From: an uncultured Saprospiraceae bacterium
Lineage (GTDB): Bacteria; Bacteroidota; Bacteroidia; Chitinophagales; Saprospiraceae
Length of the DNA: 42,351 nt
Assembly (NCBI GenBank): GCA_937951685.1
Contig: CALFBG010000217.1
Location: 1 to 42,351 of the forward strand
Direction of reading: 5' to 3'
The notes beneath the pieces were generated by a model. That model did not search any database. It saw nothing but the letters and a program-made list of their open reading frames with translations, and was not told the DNA's origin. The position numbers were made by a program, and so were the translations under genes. Shown here one piece after another: positions 23,059 through 31,674 of this stretch (its first letter is position 1; each line of letters begins with the position of its first letter).

Positions 23059-24825
23059 TTACCCAAAGGATTTTCCAACACTCGCCCTTACTCGCTGCGA
23101 ACGATCACTCCGCGCATCCTGCTCCGGAATTGTGGCTCGAACACCACGTACATCCAATTGAATCGTCCGACAATTTTTCCATACTTGCTCCCGTACGACG
23201 TAAGCCAAGTCAAAATCTCCCGCTTCGACTATTTCTAGGGCAGCAGCTTGTCCAAAACCAATCCCTCCCATCGAATGATTGGTATCCTGTACTACCCCGA
23301 GTTGTAAATGTTTTTCTTTTACCACGCGCGTATGCCCGTTATTTGCTAGTTTTTTACTCCAAAAAATGGGTCGACGATTCCCCGGACCAAAAGGAGCAAA
23401 TTTTTGCAACAGCCGATTAAATTCAAAGTTGATCGCTGAGAATTGCAATTCACTCGTAATTTGTAAACGAGCTTGTAATTGCTGCGCAGAAAGTTGCGCC
23501 GCTACGATGGCTTCGAACCGAGCTTTAAAGGCAGTAAGTTTATCCGCCGTTAAAGCCAAACCCGCAGCGTAAGCATGTCCTCCGTATTTAAGCAGTAAAT
23601 CCTGACAAGCCGCTAAAGCTTTTACGATATTAAAGCCTTCAATTGAACGGGCTGAACCGACGAGCACGCCGTTTGATTCCGTCAAAATGATCGTGGGTCG
23701 ATGAAAAGTATCCACTAAGCGGGCTGCTGTAATCCCAATAATTCCGGGATGCCAATCTGCTTGGAAAAGCACAATACTTTTGCGCGTAGCGACGTTCGCT
23801 TCTTTCTCCCATAAGTCTTGAGCAGCACGATGCATCGCTTTGTCTAAATGCTTGCGTTGTTGATTACAGCTAACTAAAGTTTTCAGTGGTGCTTTTGCAA
23901 GTTTTTCCGTTTTTGCCAGTAATAGTTCAACTGCCGTGGTCGCGTCCCCTATTCTTCCCACTGCATTCAGTAATGGCCCAATCCCAAAAACCAAATCGCT
24001 AATGGTTAGTTGCTTCCGGAATAACTTTGCCTGCCGCAATAAAGCCAGTAAACCTGGGCGGGCAGTATTTTTTAAATATTGTAGCCCAAAATACGCTAAG
24101 ATTCGATTTTCTCCGGTGAGCGGGACGAGGTCGCAAGCCGTGCTGATCACCACGTAATCCAAGTAAGCAAAGGCCTCCGTTGCAGCTCGCCGCTCCGTCT
24201 GCAAAATAGCCTGCAATAATTTAAAACAAATACCCGCACCACTGAGATTTTGTGTGGGATAAGTCGCGTCTTTTTGTTTCGGGTTTAGCATCGCATAGGC
24301 GGCGGGTAATGTTTCATTGGGCAAATGATGATCGCACACCATCACGTCGATGCCGTAGCGATTAGCCAAAGCAATGGGGGCGTTTGCTTTCGTTCCACAA
24401 TCCATTGTCAAGATAAGTTTGACCTCATGCGCCCGAGCATATTCGATTCCCCTGATTGAAACGCCGTAGCCTTCGGTGTCGCGATCAGGAATATAATTGA
24501 TGAGTTGCGCCGCACGCGTTTCTAAAAAATGATGCATCATCGCTACGGAGATCACACCATCTACATCATAATCTCCGTACAACATAATTTTTTCCTCGGC
24601 GGCAAAAGCTTGCTGTAAACGATGCACTACTTTATCCATGTTTTTCATCAAAAAAGGATCGTGAAGTTTTGCCAAACTTGGGTGGAAAAATTGTTGTAGC
24701 GCGGCGGGTGTTTTAATGCCTCTCGCTAATAACATCTTGCAAAAGACCGTCGGAAGTTCAAATTGTTTTTGCATGGTGTTAATCGCTTCGGGCTTGATGC
24801 TTAATTCGTTCCATTGTTTTGTCAT
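23059..24825 (-). CDS. recJ: Single-stranded-DNA-specific exonuclease RecJ
   Basis: 588 residues from ATG 24825. The conserved family start (KRGI..AALQQFFHPSL, then LHDPFLMKNMDKVV) lies shortly after this ATG; an upstream in-frame ATG at 24969 would add 48 residues that look non-coding, although it is closer to the candidate promoter. DHH-family motifs are complete: YGDYDVDGVIS (about 83-93), the DHH triad in MVCDHHLPN (165-167), and the DHHA1 motif region GGHAYAAGLAL. It degrades single-stranded DNA 5' to 3' in recombination and repair. The C-terminal OB domain is present. Confidence 0.95.
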   Translation of the reverse strand: MTKQWNELSIKPEAINTMQKQFELPTVFCKMLLARGIKTPAALQQFFHPSLAKLHDPFLMKNMDKVVHRLQQAFAAEEKIMLYGDYDVDGVISVAMMHHFLETRAAQLINYIPDRDTEGYGVSIRGIEYARAHEVKLILTMDCGTKANAPIALANRYGIDVMVCDHHLPNETLPAAYAMLNPKQKDATYPTQNLSGAGICFKLLQAILQTERRAATEAFAYLDYVVISTACDLVPLTGENRILAYFGLQYLKNTARPGLLALLRQAKLFRKQLTISDLVFGIGPLLNAVGRIGDATTAVELLLAKTEKLAKAPLKTLVSCNQQRKHLDKAMHRAAQDLWEKEANVATRKSIVLFQADWHPGIIGITAARLVDTFHRPTIILTESNGVLVGSARSIEGFNIVKALAACQDLLLKYGGHAYAAGLALTADKLTAFKARFEAIVAAQLSAQQLQARLQITSELQFSAINFEFNRLLQKFAPFGPGNRRPIFWSKKLANNGHTRVVKEKHLQLGVVQDTNHSMGGIGFGQAAALEIVEAGDFDLAYVVREQVWKNCRTIQLDVRGVRATIPEQDARSDRSQRVRASVGKSFG

Positions 24826-25352
24826 CTTGGTCAAGCTTTGTATTTTGGCTGTGCGCAGGGCGATCATAAACGCGTCCAAAAAGTTAGGTGAAATGAAAAA
24901 TTTTAAAATAGAGCCGTACTCCCTTATTCTTGCGGTAGAAAAACGGGTGCTCTCTTTATAGATCCTCAATTGAGCATTTTTCCATAAACCTAAGCTCCCT
25001 TTTTTACTATTAGTAACAAAAATACTTGTGCCGACCTTGAGAGAGAGCGGCGTTTACAAACAATTTTAGAGCGCAAAAGAGACCGAAATATTAGCTGCGA
25101 GTCAGCAATTTAAACTGGTATTTTAAAATAAAAAGCTTTTTTCTCCGTTGAAAAATAGGAATACCTTCCCACCCTACATTACCAAATATAAATTTTACTA
25201 AAAAGTGAATGCTCTTTCCTAGTCTAGGCAAAGGATTCTCCTGCTTTTGCATAAAAATTGAAGTGTAAAAGGGAATTGCTGAAGTTTACCAAGAATGTGG
25301 CATAATATTTATGATAAAAAAGTATAATATAATTAATACAAGTAGACCTTCC
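24826..25352. other. Divergent intergenic region recJ / TlpA-like gene
   Basis: About 530 nt. A minus-strand octamer TATTTTTG (25017-25024) fits the -7 consensus for recJ, without a clear -33. I see no ORF or RNA gene that I would defend. Confidence 0.45.
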
Positions 25353-26783
25353 ATGAAACAACTTCAACTTCTCTTGCTCTTCGTTTTTGGGGCACAACAA
25401 ATATTTGCACAGGCGAATGCACTGGTAATGGGTAAGATTACACAAGTAGAGCTTACGAATACGATTGAGATTAGCGTCAACCAAAAGTATATTGACAACG
25501 AGATTAAAACGCTTCATTCTAATATTTTGGAAGATCAGTCTTTTGCCTTCGCCGTAGAAATGGATGCACCACAACTCATTAAAATTACGCACGCTCGCAA
25601 TCCCGCGCTAATTTATTTAGAAGCTGGTGACTCTTTGTTGATTTCGGCGGCAGCCAACTCCTTTCAATACTCGATGAAGTTTGATGGTCCTGCGGGGCAC
25701 AACAATACTTTTTTACACCAATACTTTAAGGATTTTCCACGGGAATTGAATCAGTTTAAAACTTTACAATATAAAAAAGGTACTTACTGGTATAGTGTCG
25801 ATAAAAAGATGGACGATTTGATGCAAAGTTTTTTGCCTAAAAGTTTTTCCAAAAAATTATTACTCCGCAAGGAAAAAGCCTTGGCTGCCTTAGATTTTTA
25901 CAATCGCAATCATCCCGGTAAGCTGAGTGAAAACTTTAAAGCTTATATGACCACCGAAATTTACTACGAATGGGCTTATCATATGCTACTTTACGGAACT
26001 GTATTCAAAGGTAAACATCAAATCAAAGCGCCATTTTTTAAGTTTTTAGAAAGTGTGCCCCTTCAAGCGGATCAACTAGGAAGTTATTATTACCGAGAGT
26101 TTTTAATGGCTTATTTTAATTATTTACATCTTGAAAGTGAAGAGACCACCAACCCTTACGTCGCGCAATATAAATTGGCCACTGATATATTGATTGACCA
26201 ACCACTTGCTTTTGTACAATCTGAACTCATTGCCCGAGCATTTAAAAAGAAAATGATTAATCCGATGCTGCCGCATTATGATAATTACCTCAAGACTTCT
26301 GTTTTTGCCGATTATGATCAAAAGATTACGCAAATTTTTCAAAAAGCGATGAAGCAACATACGGGAAGTCCGGCGCCTTCGTTTCAAGTAAAAGATATCG
26401 AAGGAAATCCAGTGGACTTAGCACAATACAAAGGAAAAATTGTTTACCTAAATTTTTGGGCCAGTTGGTGCCGACCTTGTATTCAAAAGATGAATACCAT
26501 GAAAGTTTTTCGGGACGAATTGGAAGCAGAAGGTATTGTTACGATTTACGTTTCTCTCGATCAGAATGAAAAAAAATGGCGCGACGCTATTCAGATACAT
26601 GACTTCCAAGGCATCCAAGTATTGGCTAGTCAACAAGAAAATACCGTAGATTTGCCTGCTGCCTACGACATAAAAGCCCTACCACAATATTTTATTATTG
26701 GTAAAAATGGTAGTTTTGCAGCTAAACCTAGAAGTAACGTTCCGCTCGAAATCAAAACCGCGTTGCTCGGGATGTCTCGCTAA
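25353..26783 (+). CDS. TlpA/ResA-like thioredoxin-fold protein with large N-terminal domain
   Basis: 476 residues from ATG 25353, chosen for its signal peptide (MKQLQLLLLFVFGAQQIFAQ). Residues about 20-330 form an unassigned domain typical for Bacteroidota TlpA proteins (DUF4369-like beta start, then helices). The C-terminal thioredoxin fold (about 338-476) has GKIVYLNFWASWC with the active site C373-R-P-C376 and a cis-proline region KALPQYF. It would act as a periplasmic thiol-disulfide reductase; the redox partner is unknown. A TonB-domain gene follows after 11 nt on the same strand. Confidence 0.9.
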   Translation: MKQLQLLLLFVFGAQQIFAQANALVMGKITQVELTNTIEISVNQKYIDNEIKTLHSNILEDQSFAFAVEMDAPQLIKITHARNPALIYLEAGDSLLISAAANSFQYSMKFDGPAGHNNTFLHQYFKDFPRELNQFKTLQYKKGTYWYSVDKKMDDLMQSFLPKSFSKKLLLRKEKALAALDFYNRNHPGKLSENFKAYMTTEIYYEWAYHMLLYGTVFKGKHQIKAPFFKFLESVPLQADQLGSYYYREFLMAYFNYLHLESEETTNPYVAQYKLATDILIDQPLAFVQSELIARAFKKKMINPMLPHYDNYLKTSVFADYDQKITQIFQKAMKQHTGSPAPSFQVKDIEGNPVDLAQYKGKIVYLNFWASWCRPCIQKMNTMKVFRDELEAEGIVTIYVSLDQNEKKWRDAIQIHDFQGIQVLASQQENTVDLPAAYDIKALPQYFIIGKNGSFAAKPRSNVPLEIKTALLGMSR

Positions 26784-26794
26784 TTGATATTAAC

Positions 26795-27547
26795 ATGATG
26801 AAGTTTAAACTTACTGTCCTCTTTCTTTTTTGTATCTGCTACGCCTACGCACAGCCCGATACGGAAGTACATACACAGGTCGAACAGATGCCTTACTTCA
26901 AGGGCTGCGAAGCTTATGATAATGGCGATGAACAGAAAAGGAATTGCTCGAATCAGGCACTCATTGCTTACCTTGCCAATCATCTGATTTATCCCGCGGG
27001 TGCCAAGGCGAAAGGCTTGGAAGGCACCGTCTACGTTAGTTTTGTCATCGATGAAAATGGTATGTTAACCCAACCTTACTTGATTCGCGATATTGGTGGT
27101 GAGTGCGGACAAGCCGCATTGAATGTCATTCAATCTATGCCACGTTGGGAGCCGGGAATGCACAATGGACAAGCAGTCAAAGTGAAACTAAACTTACCCA
27201 TTCAGTTTTCTCTGAAATCACAAGAGCCTGATGTCTCGGATAATTATACGTTATTTTGGGGTGGCATTAAGGGAGAAAAAGTGAGTAAAACGTTTCTCAA
27301 ACAAATTGTAGATACACCGCTTTCCATTCGGGATCAATTCGGGAACCAGATGATCATTAATGAGCTTAGTTTCGCCTATCAATGGAAACGAAAATTTAGA
27401 TCGGCTAAGAGTCGTGGCGATATCAATAAAGGCTTGAAGAAAATTATAAAAAAACTAAGAGTAGGAAGTCTATTTTCAATTACTGCAACGGTGCAAGCAG
27501 GAGGCGACTTCATTGAAGTGAATCGAATTTTTGAAGTTACGGAGTAG
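26795..27547 (+). CDS. Periplasmic TonB C-terminal-domain protein with an extra C-terminal region
   Basis: 250 residues. A signal peptide (about 1-20, ending AYAQ) replaces the membrane anchor of normal TonB. The TonB C-terminal domain spans about 50-140 (LAYLANHLIYPAGAKAKGL and EGTVYVSFVIDENG split across it, then PRWEPGMHNGQAVKVKLNLPI). Residues about 150-250 form an additional region with no family that I know. It starts 11 nt after the TlpA-like gene, so they are probably co-transcribed. Such signal-peptide forms are common in Bacteroidota and need not energise a transporter. Confidence 0.85.
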   Translation: MMKFKLTVLFLFCICYAYAQPDTEVHTQVEQMPYFKGCEAYDNGDEQKRNCSNQALIAYLANHLIYPAGAKAKGLEGTVYVSFVIDENGMLTQPYLIRDIGGECGQAALNVIQSMPRWEPGMHNGQAVKVKLNLPIQFSLKSQEPDVSDNYTLFWGGIKGEKVSKTFLKQIVDTPLSIRDQFGNQMIINELSFAYQWKRKFRSAKSRGDINKGLKKIIKKLRVGSLFSITATVQAGGDFIEVNRIFEVTE

Positions 27548-27565
27548 TTTTCGCGACGGATAATT

Positions 27566-28054
27566 TTAAAATAAAGTTCCTTGCGTCGCAAAGCTTCTTG
27601 GATTTTCCAATTGTAACAAGGCTCTCTTGACGGCTAACCCGTAGAAATAACCTTGCAATTTTCCATTTTTAGCAATTACGCGATGACAAGGTACAATGAA
27701 CGCAATTGGGTTGTTTCGATTTGCTAAACCGACTGCTCGTACCGCTTTGGGATGCTTAATCTTTTCCGCGATTACCGTATAGCTTGTGGTATGTCCGTAA
27801 GGAATTTCCAACAAAGCACTCCATACCGATTGATTAAAAGGCGTAGCCGAACCCCAATCCAATTTCAAGTCAAACGATCGCCGTTCTCCCGCAAAATATT
27901 CTTTTAATTGTGTAGCGCAATCTATTAAGACGGATGGCAAATCTGCCGTTGGCTTTTTCTTTTCTTTGGTCAACTTAACCGACTGAATACCTAAGTTAGT
28001 ACCTTTAATTTCAATCCAGCCTAAAGGAGATTCATAATAATTATGAGCGAGCAT
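27566..28054 (-). CDS. ogt: Methylated-DNA-[protein]-cysteine S-methyltransferase
   Basis: 162 residues, the Ogt-type length. The active-site motif IVPCHRV has the acceptor C123. The helix-turn-helix segment PYGHTTSYTVIAEKI and the arginine-finger region KAVRAVGLANRNNP are intact, and the C-terminal GYFYGLAVKRALLQLE is typical. It removes alkyl groups from O6-alkylguanine in a suicide reaction. Convergent with the TonB-domain gene (18 nt) and 39 nt downstream of the GH3-family gene on the same strand. Confidence 0.95.
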   Translation of the reverse strand: MLAHNYYESPLGWIEIKGTNLGIQSVKLTKEKKKPTADLPSVLIDCATQLKEYFAGERRSFDLKLDWGSATPFNQSVWSALLEIPYGHTTSYTVIAEKIKHPKAVRAVGLANRNNPIAFIVPCHRVIAKNGKLQGYFYGLAVKRALLQLENPRSFATQGTLF

Positions 28055-28093
28055 AGCACATTAATTTGGTTTTAGTACTTGAAATAATTTCTA

Positions 28094-29620
28094 CTATGAA
28101 TTAGAGCGCGTCAACATTGCTTTGATTTGCTCCACAAAATCACGTTGATTCGATAAGCGTGGAACTTTATGCTGCCCCCCTAACTTCCCTCTTTGTTTCA
28201 TCCAACTATAAAAAGTACCTGTTGGCACCGCTTGTAAAGTCAATCGTTCTAAGGCTAAATTTTTGAAGCGCTTCGCTTCGTAATCAGAGTTGAGGCTTTG
28301 CAAGCTTTTATCCAATAAATCGCCAAAAGCTTGCACATCATCTGGCGTTTTTTCGAACTCTATCAACCATTCGTGTCCTCCTTTCTGTGCATCTCCGATG
28401 AAGATAGGCGCAACGGTGTATTCTTTCACAATCGTATTCGTAGCGCGACAAGCCTTTTCTAGCGCTTTGTCAGTATTAGCTACCATAACTTCTTCGCCGA
28501 AGGCATTGATAAACTGCTTCGTTCTACCGGTAATTTTGATGCGGTACGGACTGATAGAAGTAAAACTCACTGTGTCGCCAATTTTATAGCGAAACAATCC
28601 CGAGTTTGTCGTCACCAAGATAGCGTAGCTCTTTCCAAGTTCGACCTCATCTAGTTGGATCGCGGCGGGAAATTCTTTATCCCACTCTTCCATTGGCAAA
28701 AATTCATAAAAAGCACCATTATCCAAAAGTAGCAACATATCATTGACTGCGAAATCAGATTGAATCCCAAAGTACCCTTCCGAAGCATTATAAGTTTCTT
28801 GGTAAGCAAAAGTATCCGACGGAATTAATTGTCGAAATCGCTCACGATAAGGAATAAAGCTCACGGCACCGTGGACATAAATTTGAAAATGCTCCCAAAC
28901 TTCCATAATATTCTTTTTACCAGAAATCGCTAGAATTCGTTCTAGTAAAACAATGATCCAAGTTGGTGTACCTGCCACCATGCGAATATCTTCGTTGACG
29001 GCAATTTGGGCAATTTTTTCTAGTTTTTCTTCAAAATTAGGCATCAGAGCAATATCCATATTCGGGCAATGTGTCGCTTTGGCAATGCGTGGCATATTCC
29101 GAAGGATAATCGCGGAAACATCCCCCGCCGTAGTTTCTGGAAACGCTGCAAAAGGTGCTGAACTTCCGCCGATCACCAAGGTTTTTCCCCCGAATACAGT
29201 CGAGTTGGGCAAATTATGATACATCAAAGAAAGCAAATGCCAGCCGCCACGGACGTGTCCTCGTTTATGATTTTCTTTAGGAACTGGAATATACTTACTC
29301 TTGTCACTCGTCGTACCCGAAGACTTTGCAAAGTTTTTTACTTGCCCTGGCCACAAAACATCTTTTTCCCCCATCATCATTCGATGAATATCTCCTTTGA
29401 CCGATTCATAATCCTGTACCGGTACACGTTCTGCCCATTGGCGACCATTTTTAATGGACGCAAAATCGTAACGCTTTCCCCATTCCGTATTTTTGGTTAA
29501 CCGTAGGATCCGCATCAACTCTCGCTGTTGTGCTTCGTGCGGATTCGCCATAAAAAACGCTATCTGTTTATAGTGTCTTTTCAACATCGCTCCCCAAAGT
29601 AGGTTTACTATTTTATTCAT
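28094..29620 (-). CDS. GH3-family adenylate-forming (acyl-amido synthetase-like) protein
   Basis: 508 residues. Motif I KSSGTTSDKSKYIPV (about 99-113) is the ATP phosphate-binding loop. Motif II is TYNASEGYFGIQ and motif III is FRYKIGDTVSF followed by IKITGRTKQFINAFGEEV, the C-domain hinge of the acyl-adenylate superfamily. Plant GH3 enzymes join amino acids to acyl hormones; the bacterial substrate is unknown, and Bacteroidota often carry one copy as an orphan. No signal peptide, so cytoplasmic. Same strand as ogt and the M20 peptidase gene. Confidence 0.92.
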   Translation of the reverse strand: MNKIVNLLWGAMLKRHYKQIAFFMANPHEAQQRELMRILRLTKNTEWGKRYDFASIKNGRQWAERVPVQDYESVKGDIHRMMMGEKDVLWPGQVKNFAKSSGTTSDKSKYIPVPKENHKRGHVRGGWHLLSLMYHNLPNSTVFGGKTLVIGGSSAPFAAFPETTAGDVSAIILRNMPRIAKATHCPNMDIALMPNFEEKLEKIAQIAVNEDIRMVAGTPTWIIVLLERILAISGKKNIMEVWEHFQIYVHGAVSFIPYRERFRQLIPSDTFAYQETYNASEGYFGIQSDFAVNDMLLLLDNGAFYEFLPMEEWDKEFPAAIQLDEVELGKSYAILVTTNSGLFRYKIGDTVSFTSISPYRIKITGRTKQFINAFGEEVMVANTDKALEKACRATNTIVKEYTVAPIFIGDAQKGGHEWLIEFEKTPDDVQAFGDLLDKSLQSLNSDYEAKRFKNLALERLTLQAVPTGTFYSWMKQRGKLGGQHKVPRLSNQRDFVEQIKAMLTRSNS

Positions 29621-29648
29621 AGCAGCGCTTTAATTTTTTTCACCTAAA

Positions 29649-29690
29649 CTTATCTCAAAATTTTGGGATAAGCAGTTATTTCAAAATAAC
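29649..29690. repeat. Two adjacent palindromes between the M20 peptidase and GH3 genes
   Basis: 29649-29672 is a 24-bp palindrome with one mismatch pair (CTTATCTCAAAA facing TTTTGGGATAAG). 29675-29690 is GTTATTT-CA-AAATAAC. They lie just downstream of the M20 stop; no long T-run follows, so termination or an operator for the GH3 gene are both possible. Confidence 0.5.
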
Positions 29691-29698
29691 AATTTCGT

Positions 29699-31084
29699 TT
29701 AGGATTTAAAGTTAAGAATACTTTCCAAAAAGGCGGTAATGACTTTTCTACCTTTTATCAAAGCCTCGATGGGCATTCTTTCGTTCGGCGCGTGGATACA
29801 GTCTAAGACCTCTTTCGTCATCTCTACGGGCACCGTAGATAAGGTTAGCACGCCTTTGCTTCTAAAAGCATTACAGTCGCTCGCATTCGGCGCTAGCATT
29901 GGAAAAACGTGCGCATCGGGATATACTTTTTTGATGGCGACCGACAATTCTTCAAAGAAAGGATGATTATGGTCGGTTGGTGCTGCGCTGGGCGTTTGTT
30001 TGACTACTTTGATTTGAATCTCGTCGTTTTTGATAATAGATTTGACGTAAGTGATAAAATCCTCCCGTATAGTTTCGGGTAATAATCTACAATCCAACTT
30101 AGTAATCACTTTTTGTGGAATGGCGTTGTGTGCAGTACCTTCGCTGCGAATATTGGAAACGGTAATCGTATTAGAAAACAGCGCCGTAAAAATGGGAGTT
30201 TTCCGGATGACGGGTGCCAAGATTGGTTTGAAAAAACTAATTTTTTTCATCAAAAACCCTTTCAAGCCCCCTTCCAAATCTCCGAGTACATCAATTGTTT
30301 GCACGTTAATTTTATTGAATTGCAATTTGGGTTTCGTCGTTATGAGTCGATGCAATGCTTTGACCATTTCTTTGTTGGCATATTGCAACGGCGGCACAGA
30401 ACCATGTCCGGTACCTTCTACTTCCATCGTCAGCTCTAACCACAGACAATGCTTATGTGCCACTGAAATACCAAACAGCAATTGCTCTGGCTTACTCGGC
30501 ACGACTCCTCTCACGCCAACCGGACCTTCTCCTACGACCAAGACCGGATTCAGCAAATCCAAATGATTCTCTACGACTTGTTTGGCACCATGGTCGCCAA
30601 AGACTTCCTCTGCGCAAACGCTGACCATGGTAATATTATAAGGTAAATCGTGATTTTTAGCTAACGCGACGAAAGGCTTTATGCCCGTGAATTGTACAAT
30701 GGCAGCACCTTTATTATCATAAGCACCTCTGCCCCAGACAAAACCTTCCGCGATTTTGCCTGAGAATGGCGGATACTTCCATTTTTCCTTATTTCCTGCT
30801 TCCACAACATCCACGTGATTCACAAAAATGATATTCGGTTTTTTGGAAGATAAAGGGTACAACGAAGAAGCAAAATTAATCATTCCTTTCTCTTCGTTAA
30901 ACATCTCCACGTGTAGTCCTGCTTCTCTACAGAGATTCGCAAAAAATTGTCCCGCCTCCAACTCATCTCCCGTTACGGAAGCTTGTTGAACGTATTCGCT
31001 CAAGTAATTTGCTGCCTCCATTCCATCAAGATCATAGTTAGTGAGATCAATCGTAGGTAGCTTACTCTTAGTAATTTCATTCAT
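29699..31084 (-). CDS. M20-family metallopeptidase
   Basis: 461 residues, no signal peptide. Metal ligands are all visible: H90 and D92 in FVNHVDVVE, D123 in GRGAYDNKGA, the catalytic E159/E160 in SVCAEEVFG, E186 in VVGEGPVG, and a C-terminal His in CIHAPNERMP. A dimerisation domain lies between about 205 and 330 (GHGSVPP within it). The enzyme hydrolyses peptide or acyl-amino-acid bonds with a two-zinc centre; the exact substrate cannot be read from sequence. Probably its own transcript, followed by the palindromes at 29649-29690. Confidence 0.93.
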   Translation of the reverse strand: MNEITKSKLPTIDLTNYDLDGMEAANYLSEYVQQASVTGDELEAGQFFANLCREAGLHVEMFNEEKGMINFASSLYPLSSKKPNIIFVNHVDVVEAGNKEKWKYPPFSGKIAEGFVWGRGAYDNKGAAIVQFTGIKPFVALAKNHDLPYNITMVSVCAEEVFGDHGAKQVVENHLDLLNPVLVVGEGPVGVRGVVPSKPEQLLFGISVAHKHCLWLELTMEVEGTGHGSVPPLQYANKEMVKALHRLITTKPKLQFNKINVQTIDVLGDLEGGLKGFLMKKISFFKPILAPVIRKTPIFTALFSNTITVSNIRSEGTAHNAIPQKVITKLDCRLLPETIREDFITYVKSIIKNDEIQIKVVKQTPSAAPTDHNHPFFEELSVAIKKVYPDAHVFPMLAPNASDCNAFRSKGVLTLSTVPVEMTKEVLDCIHAPNERMPIEALIKGRKVITAFLESILNFKS

Positions 31085-31372
31085 CGTACGAAGATAATTT
31101 AAAAGTCTCTTTTATGGGATAAGTGTTACCATAAATTTGCCCAGTAGTTTTTATTGAATCGCAGTATCTTTTCGGCGATCTACCGTTATTTGATTCAATG
31201 ACTTTAAGTACTTGAGCACCGTTTTGTAGTGTAACTTTGCTTGACGCAAAATTGGTGCAGACAATAGCAATGCTTGGGTGGAGTAATGGAAGCTAAGAAA
31301 ATAACTCCATTGGTACGTAAAAAAATTCAAGGCCCCGTATTAGAAAGTGTCTACGTAGTAATTGGTTTTTAT
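31085..31372. other. Intergenic region M20 peptidase / tRNA-Phe
   Basis: About 290 nt with no gene that I can support. Two plus-strand octamers fit TAnnTTTG (31132-31139 and 31232-31239) but lead to nothing recognisable. Confidence 0.5.
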
Positions 31373-31405
31373 AAAAAAAGCCCTTGGAAAATTCCAAGAG
31401 CTTTT
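31373..31405 (-). terminator. Intrinsic terminator of tRNA-Phe
   Basis: On the minus strand GCTCTTGGAA pairs with TTCCAAGGGC (one G-U/mismatch), followed by a run of seven T. It lies 5 nt after the tRNA 3' end. Confidence 0.88.
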
Positions 31406-31409
31406 AGTG

Positions 31410-31482
31410 TGGTGCCTCCAGGAATCGAACCAGGGACACATGGATTTTCAGTCCATTGCTCTACCAACTGAGCTAAGGCACC
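31410..31482 (-). tRNA. tRNA-Phe (anticodon GAA)
   Basis: The minus strand reads GGTGCCT at 5', a D-arm GCTCAGTTGGTAGAGC, the anticodon arm TGGACTGAAAATCCA with anticodon GAA, the T-arm with GGTTCGATTCC, and the AGGCACC acceptor strand. All four stems pair. The discriminator is A, and CCA is not encoded (the DNA continues CAC), so CCA must be added after transcription. Confidence 0.97.
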
Positions 31483-31527
31483 AACTCCATTAAAATTAGG
31501 ACGTAAGTCTTTATCTCAACAGCGGCA

Positions 31528-31558
31528 CAAATTTATATCGTTTTTTCTTCTTGCACAA
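31528..31558 (-). promoter_or_regulatory. Promoter of tRNA-Phe
   Basis: On the minus strand TTG (31556-31558), exactly 20 nt, then TAAATTTG (31528-31535): a full match to the Bacteroidota primary promoter. The start would be near 31521, about 38 nt before the mature tRNA. Confidence 0.75.
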
Positions 31559-31674
31559 GGTAATTCGAATGATTTTTAAAATTAAATTTACATTTTAATC
31601 GAAAACTGAGGAAAAACGGGCATTTCTGTCGTAGATTTCTTCAAAATTTTAATTGATTTTTTAAAAAATAGGCT

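Noticed and set aside
23059-23081. Overlap between the RidA gene and recJ
   Set aside because: It exists only if the RidA frame is extended upstream of ATG 23009; the conserved region and usual start give no overlap.
22947-23420. 157-residue plus-strand ORF across the RidA start and recJ end
   Set aside because: Both minus-strand genes are firm and the ORF has no recognisable feature.
31132-31239. Two plus-strand TAnnTTTG octamers downstream of the M20 gene start
   Set aside because: No gene lies downstream on that strand and no -33 is properly spaced; such octamers occur by chance in AT-rich DNA.
31274-31471. 65-residue plus-strand ORF ending PGIEPGTHGFSVHCSTN
   Set aside because: It reads across the antisense of tRNA-Phe; this peptide is the well-known artefact of translating tRNA genes.
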